From NCBI GenBank assembly GCA_035315685.1, contig DATFXR010000360.1, positions 1 through 15,028 on the forward strand: a stretch of DNA of 15,028 nucleotides, given 5' to 3'. The DNA comes from QHWK01 sp035315685. GTDB taxonomy: Bacteria > Acidobacteriota > Vicinamibacteria > Vicinamibacterales > CAVVIG01. Positions within the stretch are counted from its first letter, which is position 1, and every line of letters starts with the position of its first letter. The position numbers and the translations under genes are program-made. The notes below the pieces were generated by a model that did no database searches, was not told where the DNA came from, and saw only the letters and a list, made by a program, of their open reading frames with translations. Shown piece by piece: positions 1 to 6,965 of the stretch.

Positions 1-286
1 CATCCGGCCCCTGGCGGAGGAGCTCGTGATCAACGCGAATACGGTGGCCAAAGCGTATCGGGAGCTCGAGCACGAGGGCGTCATCGAGCTTCGTCACGGT
101 GCCGGCGCCTTCGTGTCGGCCAGCGCCCGGCCGAAGAAGGAGACCGAGAAGCTGCGGGCAGGTCAATCGATCGTCGCCGACGCGATCCGCCGGCTGCGCG
201 AGCGCGGCGTCACCGACGAGGAGGTCCGCCGGCTGTTCGAAGCCGAGCTCGCGGGCGTCGTGACGACAGGAGCACACCGTGGCTGA
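1..286 (+). CDS. GntR-family regulator, YtrA type (3' part only)
   Basis: The gene enters from the left edge; the open frame begins at base 2 with no start codon in view. The first visible residues (RPLAEEL, then NTVAKAYRELEHEGVI and a short beta-wing with RHGAGAFV) are the recognition helix and wing of a GntR winged-helix DNA-binding domain. The rest, about 55 residues, is a short helical tail rather than a large ligand-binding domain, which is typical of the YtrA subfamily. YtrA regulators usually repress the ABC transporter operon that they lead, and here the stop codon (284-286) overlaps the start of an ABC ATPase by 8 bp. I infer that it autoregulates this operon; the promoter and operator lie outside the window. 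Confidence in the family is high. The inducer cannot be read from the sequence. Confidence 0.88.
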   Translation, partial: IRPLAEELVINANTVAKAYRELEHEGVIELRHGAGAFVSASARPKKETEKLRAGQSIVADAIRRLRERGVTDEEVRRLFEAELAGVVTTGAHRG

Positions 287-1178
287 CCCGATCGTCGTCG
301 AGACGGCCGGCCTGCAGAAGCGCTACGACACGGTCGAGGCGCTGCGCGGCCTGGATCTGCGCGTGCCGGCCGGATCGATTTTCGGTTTCCTCGGCCGCAA
401 CGGCGCCGGCAAGACCACGACGATCAAGATCCTGCTCGGCATGGTGCGGCAGACCGGCGGCTGCGCGACGGTCTTCGGGCTGGCCGTCGACAACCCGGTG
501 GCGAGCGTCGAGATTCGGCGCCGCGCGGCGTTCGTCAGCGACGAGAAGGATCTCTACGATTCGATGACCGTCGACGAGATGATCCGTTTCACTGCCGGGT
601 TTTTCCCGAAATGGCGAGCCGACCTCGAGCAGCGCTACCTCCAGAAGTTCGAGCTCCCCGGCGACCGCAAAGTGAAAGCGCTCTCACGCGGCATGCGCAC
701 GAAGCTCGCGCTGCTGCTGTCGCTGTCGCGCGGCGCGGAGCTGCTCGTGCTCGACGAGCCGACCGCCGGCCTCGACCCGGCGATGACCGAAGAGGTGCTG
801 CAGGCGCTGGTCGGCCATGCCGCCGCGGAAGGCCTGACGATCTTCTTCTCGTCGCACCAGATCGCCGAGGTCGATCAGATCGCCGACAGCATCGCAATCA
901 TCGATCGCGGTCGCACGGTGGTGGCCGGCGCCCTCGACGATCTGCGCGAGAACTTCCGCCGCGTGCAACTGGTGTTCGAGGGCGAGGTGCCCACGGCGGC
1001 ATTCCACGCGCCTGGCGTCGCGCGTGTCCGGCGCAGCGGTCGCGTGCTGACGGTGCTCTCGACTGCCGGCGCCGAACTGGTTCTCGACCGCGCCCGTGCG
1101 CTGCACCCGGTGTCGACGGACGTCGTGCCCGTCACGCTGAAGGAAATCTTCCTCGAGAGCGTGACGTCGGAGGACTGA
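279..1178 (+). CDS. ABC transporter ATP-binding protein (YtrB/CcmA-like)
   Basis: A 299-residue cytoplasmic ATPase of an ABC-2-type exporter. Visible motifs are Walker A GRNGAGKT (39-46), a short signature LSRGM (135-139), Walker B LLVLDEP (155-161), the D-loop GLD after it, and the switch His at about 193 in SSH. The Q-loop position reads VSDEKDLY (86-93) with no Gln, as often seen in YtrB-like ATPases that follow a YtrA regulator. The last 80 or so residues are a C-terminal accessory domain. The start is GTG at 279, with AGGAG at 268-272, inside the end of the regulator gene, so translation is probably coupled. It should energise the permease that begins 1 bp after its stop. The substrate is unknown; the family is linked to cell-envelope stress and peptide or lipid export. 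Confidence 0.93.
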   Translation: MADPIVVETAGLQKRYDTVEALRGLDLRVPAGSIFGFLGRNGAGKTTTIKILLGMVRQTGGCATVFGLAVDNPVASVEIRRRAAFVSDEKDLYDSMTVDEMIRFTAGFFPKWRADLEQRYLQKFELPGDRKVKALSRGMRTKLALLLSLSRGAELLVLDEPTAGLDPAMTEEVLQALVGHAAAEGLTIFFSSHQIAEVDQIADSIAIIDRGRTVVAGALDDLRENFRRVQLVFEGEVPTAAFHAPGVARVRRSGRVLTVLSTAGAELVLDRARALHPVSTDVVPVTLKEIFLESVTSED

Positions 1179-1179
1179 G

Positions 1180-1944
1180 ATGCTCTGGTACAAGTCGTGG
1201 CTCGACACGCGCTGGCGCTTCCTGGTGGCGCTCGGACTCCTGATGATGTCCGCGGCGGGAATCGTGCTGACCTATCCGCGCGTGCTGGCGCTGCTCCCGC
1301 TGGTGGCTGCGAACGACTCCGGCGGAGCGCTCGGCCAGCGGATCCGCGAAGCCGCGGCCCTGGCGCGCGACTTCCGCAGCTACATCTGGTCGCAGTGGTT
1401 TCACGGGAACGCGCGGCAGGAGTGGACGATCGTCGCAGCGCTGCTCGGCACCGGCGGGCTCGTCGCCCAGGGATCACGCGGCGCGCTGTTCACGCTGTCG
1501 ATGCCGGTCTCGCGCAATCGCCTGCTCGCGGTCCGGGCCGCTGCCGGCCTTGGCGAGATGCTGGTTCTCGCGTTGACGGCCGGGTTGCTCCTGCCGCTGC
1601 TGGCGCCGGCGGTCGGCGAGCGGTACGCACTCGGCGACGCGATCGTGCACGCCCTCTGCCTGTTCGCCGCCGGCGCGGTGTTCTTCAGCCTCGCGTTTCT
1701 GCTCTCGACGTCATTCGAGGACCCGTGGCGGCCACTGCTCATCGCGCTGTCGGTCGCGGCCGTGATCGCCATGTGCGAGATGGTGTTTCGCGGGCTGCAG
1801 CCCTACAGCGTGTTCACCGTGATGAGCGGCGACATGTATTTCCGGACCGGCCGCCTGCCGTGGCCGGGTATCACGGCCAGCCTCGCGGTCTCCGCTGCCA
1901 TGTTCTACGTCGCGACCATCAACCTCGCGCGCAGAGATTTCTGA
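1180..1944 (+). CDS. ABC-2-type transporter permease
   Basis: A 254-residue integral membrane protein with about six hydrophobic segments (near 14-32, 83-97, 115-145, 152-175, 184-204 and 229-249). The stretch RGALFTLSMPVSRNRLL before the third segment is the cytoplasmic coupling region typical of ABC-2 permeases, where 'PVSR' is common. ATG at 1180 follows the ATPase stop by 1 bp, with GGAGGA just upstream in the ATPase 3' end. It is the membrane partner of the preceding ATPase. Residues 45-75 are a less hydrophobic loop. The exported substrate cannot be deduced. The fold is clear; sequence-level identity to a named transporter is not. Confidence 0.88.
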   Translation: MLWYKSWLDTRWRFLVALGLLMMSAAGIVLTYPRVLALLPLVAANDSGGALGQRIREAAALARDFRSYIWSQWFHGNARQEWTIVAALLGTGGLVAQGSRGALFTLSMPVSRNRLLAVRAAAGLGEMLVLALTAGLLLPLLAPAVGERYALGDAIVHALCLFAAGAVFFSLAFLLSTSFEDPWRPLLIALSVAAVIAMCEMVFRGLQPYSVFTVMSGDMYFRTGRLPWPGITASLAVSAAMFYVATINLARRDF

Positions 1945-1973
1945 CGCGCATCACATCACACAGGAGAACGCGG

Positions 1974-2072
1974 ATGAATCCGATGATTGTGGCGTGTCTG
2001 ACCGGAGCGGTCGCGGTGGTCGCGTTCGCCGCGGTCGCCGTGCGCAACCGTCGCGCGCGGAACAGCAAGTGA
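1974..2072 (+). CDS. 32-residue single-pass membrane peptide, coupled to the MerE-like gene
   Basis: ATG at 1974 is preceded by a good ribosome binding site, AGGAG at 1962-1966 with a 7-base spacer. The product is 32 residues: a hydrophobic segment (about 3-22, rich in Ala and Val, with one Cys at 8) and then a very basic tail (RNRRARNSK). This predicts a single membrane helix with its C-terminus in the cytoplasm. The stop TGA (2070-2072) overlaps the GTG start of the next gene in a GTGA arrangement, so ribosomes finishing here could start the next frame. It might be a real transporter-associated small protein or mainly a translational leader for the next gene. I do not recognise a family. 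Support is the ribosome binding site, the membrane-like composition and the coupling. Confidence 0.6.
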   Translation: MNPMIVACLTGAVAVVAFAAVAVRNRRARNSK

Positions 2073-2311
2073 CTCCCGAGCAGGCGCAGAACCGCGGGCT
2101 GGCGTGGGTGCTCGGCGCGTTCGTGTTCTGCCCGTGCCATCTCCCGCTCACGCTCTGGGCGATCGCCGCGCTGCTGTCGGGGACGGCGGCGGGCGCGCTG
2201 CTGCGCGAGCACGTCTATGTCGCCGGAACCGCGGTGACTGCGATCTGGGCGGCCGCGACATGGCGGGGCATCCAGTACCTGCGCGCCGCCACGCGCGTCT
2301 GCGAACGTTGA
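2069..2311 (+). CDS. MerE-like small membrane protein
   Basis: An 80-residue protein, close to the 78 or so residues of MerE. It has a helix around 11-36 that contains FCPCHLPLTL (20-29), then SGTAAGALL, and a second helix around 49-64, ending in a basic stretch. The CPCHLP-x-GTxAG pattern in the first helix is the hallmark of MerE, the small two-helix protein implicated in inner-membrane uptake of mercuric ion and methylmercury; Cys21, Cys23 and His24 would be the metal-contacting residues. I chose GTG 2069, which overlaps the stop of the preceding peptide. An in-frame start at 1994 would run through that gene out of frame and give an Arg-rich tail that looks non-coding. No merR, merT, merP or merA is visible, so its metal and role here are uncertain. 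Confidence 0.72.
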   Translation: MTPEQAQNRGLAWVLGAFVFCPCHLPLTLWAIAALLSGTAAGALLREHVYVAGTAVTAIWAAATWRGIQYLRAATRVCER

Positions 2312-2352
2312 GTGTCGTTCGAATGCATCGCCTGATTGGCAAGGAGATCGTC

Positions 2353-3063
2353 ATGCGCATTTACCATCGTCCACTGATCGCCGGCCTGCTGCTGCTCGCG
2401 AGCGCGCTGCCGGCGCGCGCCCAGAGCGGGCCCGATCCGTCCGGTCATTGGGAGGGATCGGTGCAGGCGCCCGGCACGCCGGTGCCGTTCGAGCTCGATC
2501 TTGCGAAGCGCGCGAACGGCGGTTTCGACGGCACGCTCACTGTCGCCGCACAAAAAATCAAGAGCCTGCCGCTGACGAAAGTCGCAGTCGAGGGCAGCTC
2601 GGTCGCGTTTCACGCCCGATCGGATCAGCCGTTCACCGGCGTGCTGTCCGACGATGGGCAGTCGATCACGGGGGAGTTCCTCATCAGCGGCAACTCGCTG
2701 CCATTCACGCTCGCGCGGAGCGGCGAGGCCAGGATCCAGCGGCCGGCACCGAGCGCCAGGATCGCGAAGGAGCTGGAGGGGACATGGACCGCGACGGTGG
2801 TCGCCGAGGGAGTGGAGCGTCACCTCGTCATGACGCTGGAGAATCACCCCGACGGCACCGCCAGCGGCCGAGTCGTGAACGAAGATGAAGGCGGCCTCAC
2901 GCTGCCGGTCGCGATTGCGCAGGAGGGAAAGCACATTACGATCGAGACGCTGCCGATCGCGAGCACGTTCGTCGCAACGCTGAACGACGCCGCGACGGAG
3001 CTCGAGGGGACCGTGACCCAGGGGCCGGCGACGGCGCGGGTCACCTTCCGGCGCGCGAAATGA
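2353..3063 (+). CDS. Secreted two-repeat beta protein, function unknown
   Basis: A 236-residue protein with a clear signal peptide: MRIYHRP, a Leu/Ala-rich core, and a probable cleavage site after PARA (about residue 22-23). The mature part holds two similar beta-rich halves. Each opens with a G-x-W motif (SGHWEGSV near 32 and EGTWTATV near 142) followed by short strands that alternate with Gly/Asp turns. This resembles the small beta domain often found in front of secreted alpha/beta hydrolases in Acidobacteriota, but no hydrolase domain follows here. ATG 2353 has AAGGAG at 2341-2346 with a 7-base spacer, better than the ATG at 2323. The stop overlaps the next ATG (ATGA at 3060-3063), so the two genes are coupled. 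Periplasmic or extracellular ligand binding is a guess. Confidence 0.75.
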   Translation: MRIYHRPLIAGLLLLASALPARAQSGPDPSGHWEGSVQAPGTPVPFELDLAKRANGGFDGTLTVAAQKIKSLPLTKVAVEGSSVAFHARSDQPFTGVLSDDGQSITGEFLISGNSLPFTLARSGEARIQRPAPSARIAKELEGTWTATVVAEGVERHLVMTLENHPDGTASGRVVNEDEGGLTLPVAIAQEGKHITIETLPIASTFVATLNDAATELEGTVTQGPATARVTFRRAK

Positions 3064-3635
3064 ACTGCTTCACGCATCCGGGAACCGCGGCCGTCGGCCT
3101 GTGCGTCGTCTGCCAACGCGGTGTCTGTCGGGACTGCGTTGCGCCGGCTCCACGCGTGGTGTGCCGGACCTGCGCCGCTGCCGGACCCAATGTGGCGTCC
3201 GGCTGGTACGGCGGTTACGCCTGGGGCTTCGAGTACGCCTCGGCGATCCGGATCGGTGACTGGCCGCTCGTACACGTCTGCAGCGGCGTCGATCCGGTCA
3301 CGATGCGACCTCGCGTCGCGAAGGGCGTCATCGCAATCGGCAACATCGCCGTGGGCGTCCTGGCGATCGGCGGCGTCGCATGCGGCCTGTTGACGCTCGG
3401 CGGCGTGTCACTTGGCCTGCTCTTCGCGCTCGGCGGCCTCGCGATCGGCGTCGGTCTCTCGATGGGCGGCGTCGCGATCGGATCGATCGCGATTGGCGGC
3501 GTCGCAGTCGGTTTTGTCTATGCGATCGGCGGCGCCGCCATCGGTCCGGCGATCCTCGACGCGAGGCGCTGCGACGAAGACGTGCGCGCGTTTCTTCAGC
3601 GGTGGGTCAGCGCGCTGCCGATGAATTGCCGGTGA
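3060..3635 (+). CDS. B-box-like zinc-finger membrane protein with AIG repeat
   Basis: A 191-residue protein in two parts. Residues 1-40 carry Cys3, His6, then C15-x2-C18, C23-x2-C26 and C35-x2-C38, with the HPGTAAVGLC pattern of bacterial B-box-type zinc fingers. Residues about 88-160 form a run of some 14 units of five, sometimes six, residues ending in Gly (consensus x-x-A-I-G, e.g. IAIG, IAVG, LAIG). The run is hydrophobic and Gly-rich throughout, with almost no charge. It could pack as membrane helices with glycine zippers or as a repeat-built beta structure; I cannot decide between these. A short charged C-terminus follows. Its start overlaps the stop of the secreted protein by 4 bp. Function unknown. 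Confidence 0.75.
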   Translation: MNCFTHPGTAAVGLCVVCQRGVCRDCVAPAPRVVCRTCAAAGPNVASGWYGGYAWGFEYASAIRIGDWPLVHVCSGVDPVTMRPRVAKGVIAIGNIAVGVLAIGGVACGLLTLGGVSLGLLFALGGLAIGVGLSMGGVAIGSIAIGGVAVGFVYAIGGAAIGPAILDARRCDEDVRAFLQRWVSALPMNCR

Positions 3636-3660
3636 AGGCCGCCCTGTGATGTGGCCAGTC

Positions 3661-4473
3661 TCACAGGTCCCGTCGCGAGAATCTCGCATACGCGATCGCG
3701 ACGGCGGCCGTACCGATGCCGATGAGCATGGCGAGATTCGAGCCGTTCACCGCGTCCCCGGAGATGAGCGTCATCGGCTCGAAGTAGTGAAAGGGCGACA
3801 GGCGGCTGGCGAACCGGGCGGGATCCCAGATCCGGCCGAGGTAATCGACGAGGTACGCAGCCAGCGCGGTCACGGCCGTCGCGCCGGCGGCCGATGCCCG
3901 CCGCCGCGCTCCCGACGCAACCGCGACCGCGACGCCACCCCAGCACAACGCGACGGCGCCGAGCGAGGTCGCCAGCGAACGGATGAGCGCGAACGCTGGC
4001 CGGTCGGCCGTGGTCGGCGTGCAGCACAGGAGTCCGGTCCAGGTCGCCGCCGTCATCACCACGAGCAGCGACGCGATCGTTGCGACGAGCAGAATGACGG
4101 TCCGTGTAATCACGTCGTGCCGGGCCATCGGACGGGCGAGCGTCAGATCGCCGAAATGCGTTTCGATTTCTGCGGCCGGCTCCGTGCCAATCGTGATCGC
4201 GAGTCCGAGGAGCGACGCGAGCACGATCGGATGAAAGTAGCCGAGCGCCACCACGCCGCTGAACGACATGAACGCCACCATCGACGGACCGGCCATGGAA
4301 CGGACGAAGTCGGGAACCAGCGACGACAGCAGACCGAACGCCTGATTACGCATCAGGAAGACCGCAACCTGCGTCAGCAGGAACTGAAAACCGGCGAGCA
4401 CGATCGCCATTCCGATCACGACAGGGCGCGTACGTCGGAACGAATGGCGGGCGAGGATCAGACTCCGGATCAT
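3661..4473 (-). CDS. ABC-2-type transporter permease (second system)
   Basis: A 270-residue integral membrane protein with about six hydrophobic segments (near 18-40, 65-98, 125-150, 165-190, 193-212 and 247-266). The cytoplasmic stretch GDLTLARPMARHDVITRT resembles the LxARPxSR coupling motif of ABC-2 permeases. The conserved-looking SPFHYFEPMTLISG near the end also fits this family. Its ATG lies 26 bp downstream of the ATPase stop on the same strand, so the two form one operon. It ends 25 bp from the convergent zinc-finger gene, with no obvious terminator between them. Substrate unknown. It shares little visible sequence with the permease at 1180-1944, so this is a separate exporter rather than a recent duplicate. 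Confidence 0.87.
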   Translation of the reverse strand: MIRSLILARHSFRRTRPVVIGMAIVLAGFQFLLTQVAVFLMRNQAFGLLSSLVPDFVRSMAGPSMVAFMSFSGVVALGYFHPIVLASLLGLAITIGTEPAAEIETHFGDLTLARPMARHDVITRTVILLVATIASLLVVMTAATWTGLLCCTPTTADRPAFALIRSLATSLGAVALCWGGVAVAVASGARRRASAAGATAVTALAAYLVDYLGRIWDPARFASRLSPFHYFEPMTLISGDAVNGSNLAMLIGIGTAAVAIAYARFSRRDL

Positions 4474-4499
4474 ACTGTCGCTCGGCTACAGCCTTCGCG

Positions 4500-5432
4500 C
4501 TACGTTCTTAAGCGTGCCAACGCCGACACGTGCGGCTGGTCAGAGTAGTAGGTCTTGAGAATCTCTTCGAGGTGCGGCATCTGGACCTCGAGATCGGCGA
4601 TCGGCAGCGCCGCGAGCATCGCGACGACGGCGCCGAGCCCGCTGTGCACGCGGAGGTCCCAGACCCGCGGCGACACGTCGATCACCTCGCAGCCGCCCGG
4701 CCATGACGCCGGCGCCGCCACCGGCTGCGCGAACGACACCCGCACGCGCCGGCCAGCGAGGCTCCTGATCTCGTGCACCGTCGAGACGAGCACGAGCTCG
4801 CCGCCGCGAACCAATCCAATCCGATCGCACACGCGTTCGACTTCCGGCAGCACGTGCGACGACATGAAGACGGTGCGGCCACGAACACGCGCGTCGGCGA
4901 GCAGGCTGTAGAACGCGTCCTGCATCAGCGGATCGAGGCCCTCGGTCGGCTCATCGAGCACGAGCAGCGGCGGATCAGACTGAAACGCCTGCACGATGCC
5001 CAGCTTGCGCTTCATGCCGGTGCTGTATTCGCGCAACGGGCGCCGCAGATCGGCCATGGACAGTTCCAGACGGTCGAGCAGCGTCGCGCGCCATGCGCGA
5101 TCGGGCGTGCCGCCCGAGAGAGACGCAAGCAGATCGAGCGTCGCCTCGCCGGTCATGTCGCCGTAAAAGCCGGGCTCGCCGGGGAGATATCCCAGCTTCG
5201 CGCGCACGTCGAGCCCGCGCGCCTGACAGTCCAAGCCGAACACCGCTGCGCGCCCGCCCGTCGGCCTCACGAGGTCGAGCAGAATCCGGATCGTCGTCGT
5301 CTTTCCGGCACCGTTCAGGCCGAGAAACCCGAAGACCTCACCGCTCGCCACATCGAGTGATAGATCGCGCAGCGCCGTGACGCGGCCGTAACGTTTGTGA
5401 AGATGCTCGAGCTGGATGGCCGGTGCGCTCAC
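4500..5432 (-). CDS. ABC transporter ATP-binding protein (second system)
   Basis: A 310-residue ATPase of the multidrug/Nod-factor-like ABC-2 class. Motifs, numbered from the GTG at 5432: Walker A GLNGAGKT (38-45), GYLPGEPGFYGDMTG at the Q-loop (81-95), signature YSTGMKRK (136-143), Walker B LLVLDEP (156-162), EGLD, and the switch His 193 in SSH. A C-terminal domain of about 90 residues ends in the LEEILKTYY element typical of drug-type exporters. The frame stays open to a TTG at 5471, but the family normally begins just before the IQLEHLHKRYG strand, so GTG 5432 is preferred; no strong ribosome binding site helps decide. It is paired with the permease at 3661-4473. Substrate unknown. Confidence 0.9.
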   Translation of the reverse strand: MSAPAIQLEHLHKRYGRVTALRDLSLDVASGEVFGFLGLNGAGKTTTIRILLDLVRPTGGRAAVFGLDCQARGLDVRAKLGYLPGEPGFYGDMTGEATLDLLASLSGGTPDRAWRATLLDRLELSMADLRRPLREYSTGMKRKLGIVQAFQSDPPLLVLDEPTEGLDPLMQDAFYSLLADARVRGRTVFMSSHVLPEVERVCDRIGLVRGGELVLVSTVHEIRSLAGRRVRVSFAQPVAAPASWPGGCEVIDVSPRVWDLRVHSGLGAVVAMLAALPIADLEVQMPHLEEILKTYYSDQPHVSALARLRT

Positions 5433-5484
5433 GAGGCAATGGTAGCGCTTCGGATTAATTCCGGCGATCAACGGGGCGAGCCGT

Positions 5485-5490
5485 TATGAT
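5485..5490 (+). promoter_or_regulatory. Candidate -10 element of the cold-shock gene
   Basis: TATGAT matches five of six bases of the sigma-70 -10 box and lies 37 bp before the ATG of the cold-shock gene. The -35 region (about 5460-5467) is a poor match. GCGCC and GGCGC at 5497-5511 could form a small hairpin in the resulting leader, just before the ribosome binding site AGGAG at 5518-5522. Support is modest. Confidence 0.35.
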
Positions 5491-5527
5491 GTGGGGGCGC
5501 CACTGCGGCGCATCGACAGGAGACGAC

Positions 5528-5725
5528 ATGGCGACGGGCACGATCAAACGGCTGGTGCACGACAAAGGATTCGGGTTCATCGCAGCGAGCGACGGCGGCG
5601 AATACTTTTTCCACCAGTCCAGCTGTCAGACGCCCTTCAATCAGCTCCGTGAAGGGCAGCAGGTCACCTTCGACAAGGGTCAGGGACCGAAAGGACCGCG
5701 CGGCGAGAACGTCAAGCTAGCCTAG
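5528..5725 (+). CDS. CspA-family cold-shock protein
   Basis: A 65-residue single cold-shock domain, the usual CspA size. It starts MATGTIKRL, followed by RNP1 KGFGFI (about 13-18) and an RNP2-like EYFFHQSS (about 25-32), then EGQQVTF and GPKGPRGENVKL at the end. Such proteins bind single-stranded RNA and DNA and melt RNA structure, in cold shock or in general growth. RNP2 is unusual: the common VFVHFS reads YFFHQSS, and the Cys and Gln residues after it are atypical, so binding preferences may differ. ATG 5528 with AGGAG at 5518-5522 gives the standard N-terminus; the open frame upstream has no family match. The stop is 2 bp from the convergent lipoprotein gene. Confidence 0.92.
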   Translation: MATGTIKRLVHDKGFGFIAASDGGEYFFHQSSCQTPFNQLREGQQVTFDKGQGPKGPRGENVKLA

Positions 5726-5731
5726 ATCTAG
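5722..5731. other. Palindrome CTAGATCTAG spanning two convergent stop codons
   Basis: The stop of the cold-shock gene (TAG, 5723-5725) and the stop of the minus-strand lipoprotein gene (TAG on the minus strand, 5728-5730) both lie inside one perfect 10-bp palindrome, with only 2 bp between the genes. There is no room for a conventional terminator, so each transcript must run into the opposite gene or end by another route. Confidence 0.7.
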
Positions 5732-6945
5732 AACCCTCGCGCGGCTGCCGTGCGTACGCGCGGCTGACCGCTCATCGTCTCCGTCCACGCGAACAGCAGC
5801 TCCGTGCCGCTCCGCGCGATCCGCGGATATCCGCTTGCCCGATCTGCCGTACTTGCCACGACCTGTGCGGGCCCGCGACCACCGGAGCGTTCGACGCGGC
5901 GCGCGCGCAGCTGACCTTTGCCATCGCTGAACTCAATCCACGTCGCGATCGCCGACCCTCCGTCGAGAAGTGCGATGCCCACCCGGCCGAGCGAGCCCGC
6001 CTCGTCCAGGCGGATCGGCGGGCCGAACGTCGCGCCGCCGTCCTGCGAGAACGCAGCGAAGGAGTGCCCCTCGTCGCCTGTCGCCGTCATCCACGCGACC
6101 GCGACGTTGCTGCCTTGCGCACTGGCGGCGGGCCCATTCACCGGACACGCTTCGATATGCCAGTTGTCGGCATGCACGAGCGCCGCCGGCGTCCACGCGC
6201 CATTCACGAGCCGCGACGACGCGATGTCGCGGATCTCGGTCGCGCTGCGATCGCGATACACGGCGACCGGGCCGGCGTCGGTCACGGCGACCGCCGTCGG
6301 GCAGCATTCGCAGGCCCGTTCGTCGACGAGCGTCTCCGACAGTTGACGTCCGCCCGCATCGAACATCGCGGCGCGCACGCTCATGTTGTCGTTTTCCGGA
6401 TCCGTGGTAGCGCGTCCGTCCAGCCAGACCACGCCGACGCCCGCGTCGCGCGTCGGAAAGAGGGTCGCGAACCCGTGCTGTGTGGTCGTGCCGTCGTGAT
6501 GCGGCGACACCGGCGGAGCCCACGTGGCACCGTTGTCCTTCGACCATGACATCTTGATGTCGTAGGCTTCGCGGTGCACGTCCGTGTTCTGCAGCCAGTG
6601 TGCGGCCAGCGTGTGATCGTCGACGCGGACGACCGACGGCACGTCCGCCGAATTGACGAACCAGTCGCTGCCTGATGCGGCGCTCCGCGGCGCGGTCCAG
6701 CCATTCGCGGTCCGCTCGGCGAATTTCAGCGTCGCGCGCGCCGGGGCATTGTCGACGGCGACGGTCTCCACCCAGCTGACGATCGCCGGCTGGCGGAACG
6801 CCGACAGGTTTGGCAGCGAGCTGCCGGCGGGAGCGGTGAGTTCGAGCGGCTGAATATCGAGTGCTGTGTCGCGCCCGCGCGTCGGGCTCGAGCACGCGGC
6901 GGTTGCGGCAATCGTGAGAGCGGAGAGCGTTCGGATCCAGGTCAT
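5728..6945 (-). CDS. Sialidase-like (BNR/Asp-box) lipoprotein
   Basis: A protein of about 405 residues with a short lipoprotein signal: MTWIRTLSALTIAATAAC, Cys18 being the likely lipidated residue in a TAAC lipobox. Two Asp-boxes of a six-bladed propeller are clear: SKDNGATW (135-142) and SQDGGATF (300-307), each on a strand turn. Between them lie ACECCPT (211-217), YRDRSATEIRDI (230-241) and CPVNGPA (267-273). I recall these as conserved features of an acidobacterial group annotated as sialidase family protein. The arginine triad and catalytic Tyr/Glu of true sialidases were not assigned, so enzymatic activity is unproven. A GTG one codon upstream (6948) is an alternative start. The gene is head-to-head with the PQQ enzyme. 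Confidence 0.8.
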   Translation of the reverse strand: MTWIRTLSALTIAATAACSSPTRGRDTALDIQPLELTAPAGSSLPNLSAFRQPAIVSWVETVAVDNAPARATLKFAERTANGWTAPRSAASGSDWFVNSADVPSVVRVDDHTLAAHWLQNTDVHREAYDIKMSWSKDNGATWAPPVSPHHDGTTTQHGFATLFPTRDAGVGVVWLDGRATTDPENDNMSVRAAMFDAGGRQLSETLVDERACECCPTAVAVTDAGPVAVYRDRSATEIRDIASSRLVNGAWTPAALVHADNWHIEACPVNGPAASAQGSNVAVAWMTATGDEGHSFAAFSQDGGATFGPPIRLDEAGSLGRVGIALLDGGSAIATWIEFSDGKGQLRARRVERSGGRGPAQVVASTADRASGYPRIARSGTELLFAWTETMSGQPRVRTAAARGF

Positions 6946-6965
6946 CACATGCCGATGATATCCTC

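Noticed and set aside
1994..2068. Upstream in-frame ATG for the MerE-like gene
   Set aside because: It would add 25 Arg/Gly-rich residues overlapping the 32-residue peptide and has no ribosome binding site; GTG 2069 gives the MerE length.
2323..2352. Earlier ATG for the secreted protein
   Set aside because: ATG 2353 has AAGGAG at ideal spacing and gives a normal signal peptide; the earlier start adds ten residues before it.
3636..3660. GGCC...GGCC as a terminator between convergent genes
   Set aside because: Only four pairs can form and no T-run follows on either strand.
3646..4548. Plus-strand open frame opposite the permease
   Set aside because: Arg/Asp/Glu/His-rich low-complexity product with no hydrophobic core; the minus strand encodes a clear ABC permease.
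5433..5471. TTG start extending the second ABC ATPase by 13 residues
   Set aside because: The extension has no family match and no ribosome binding site; GTG 5432 fits the family N-terminus.
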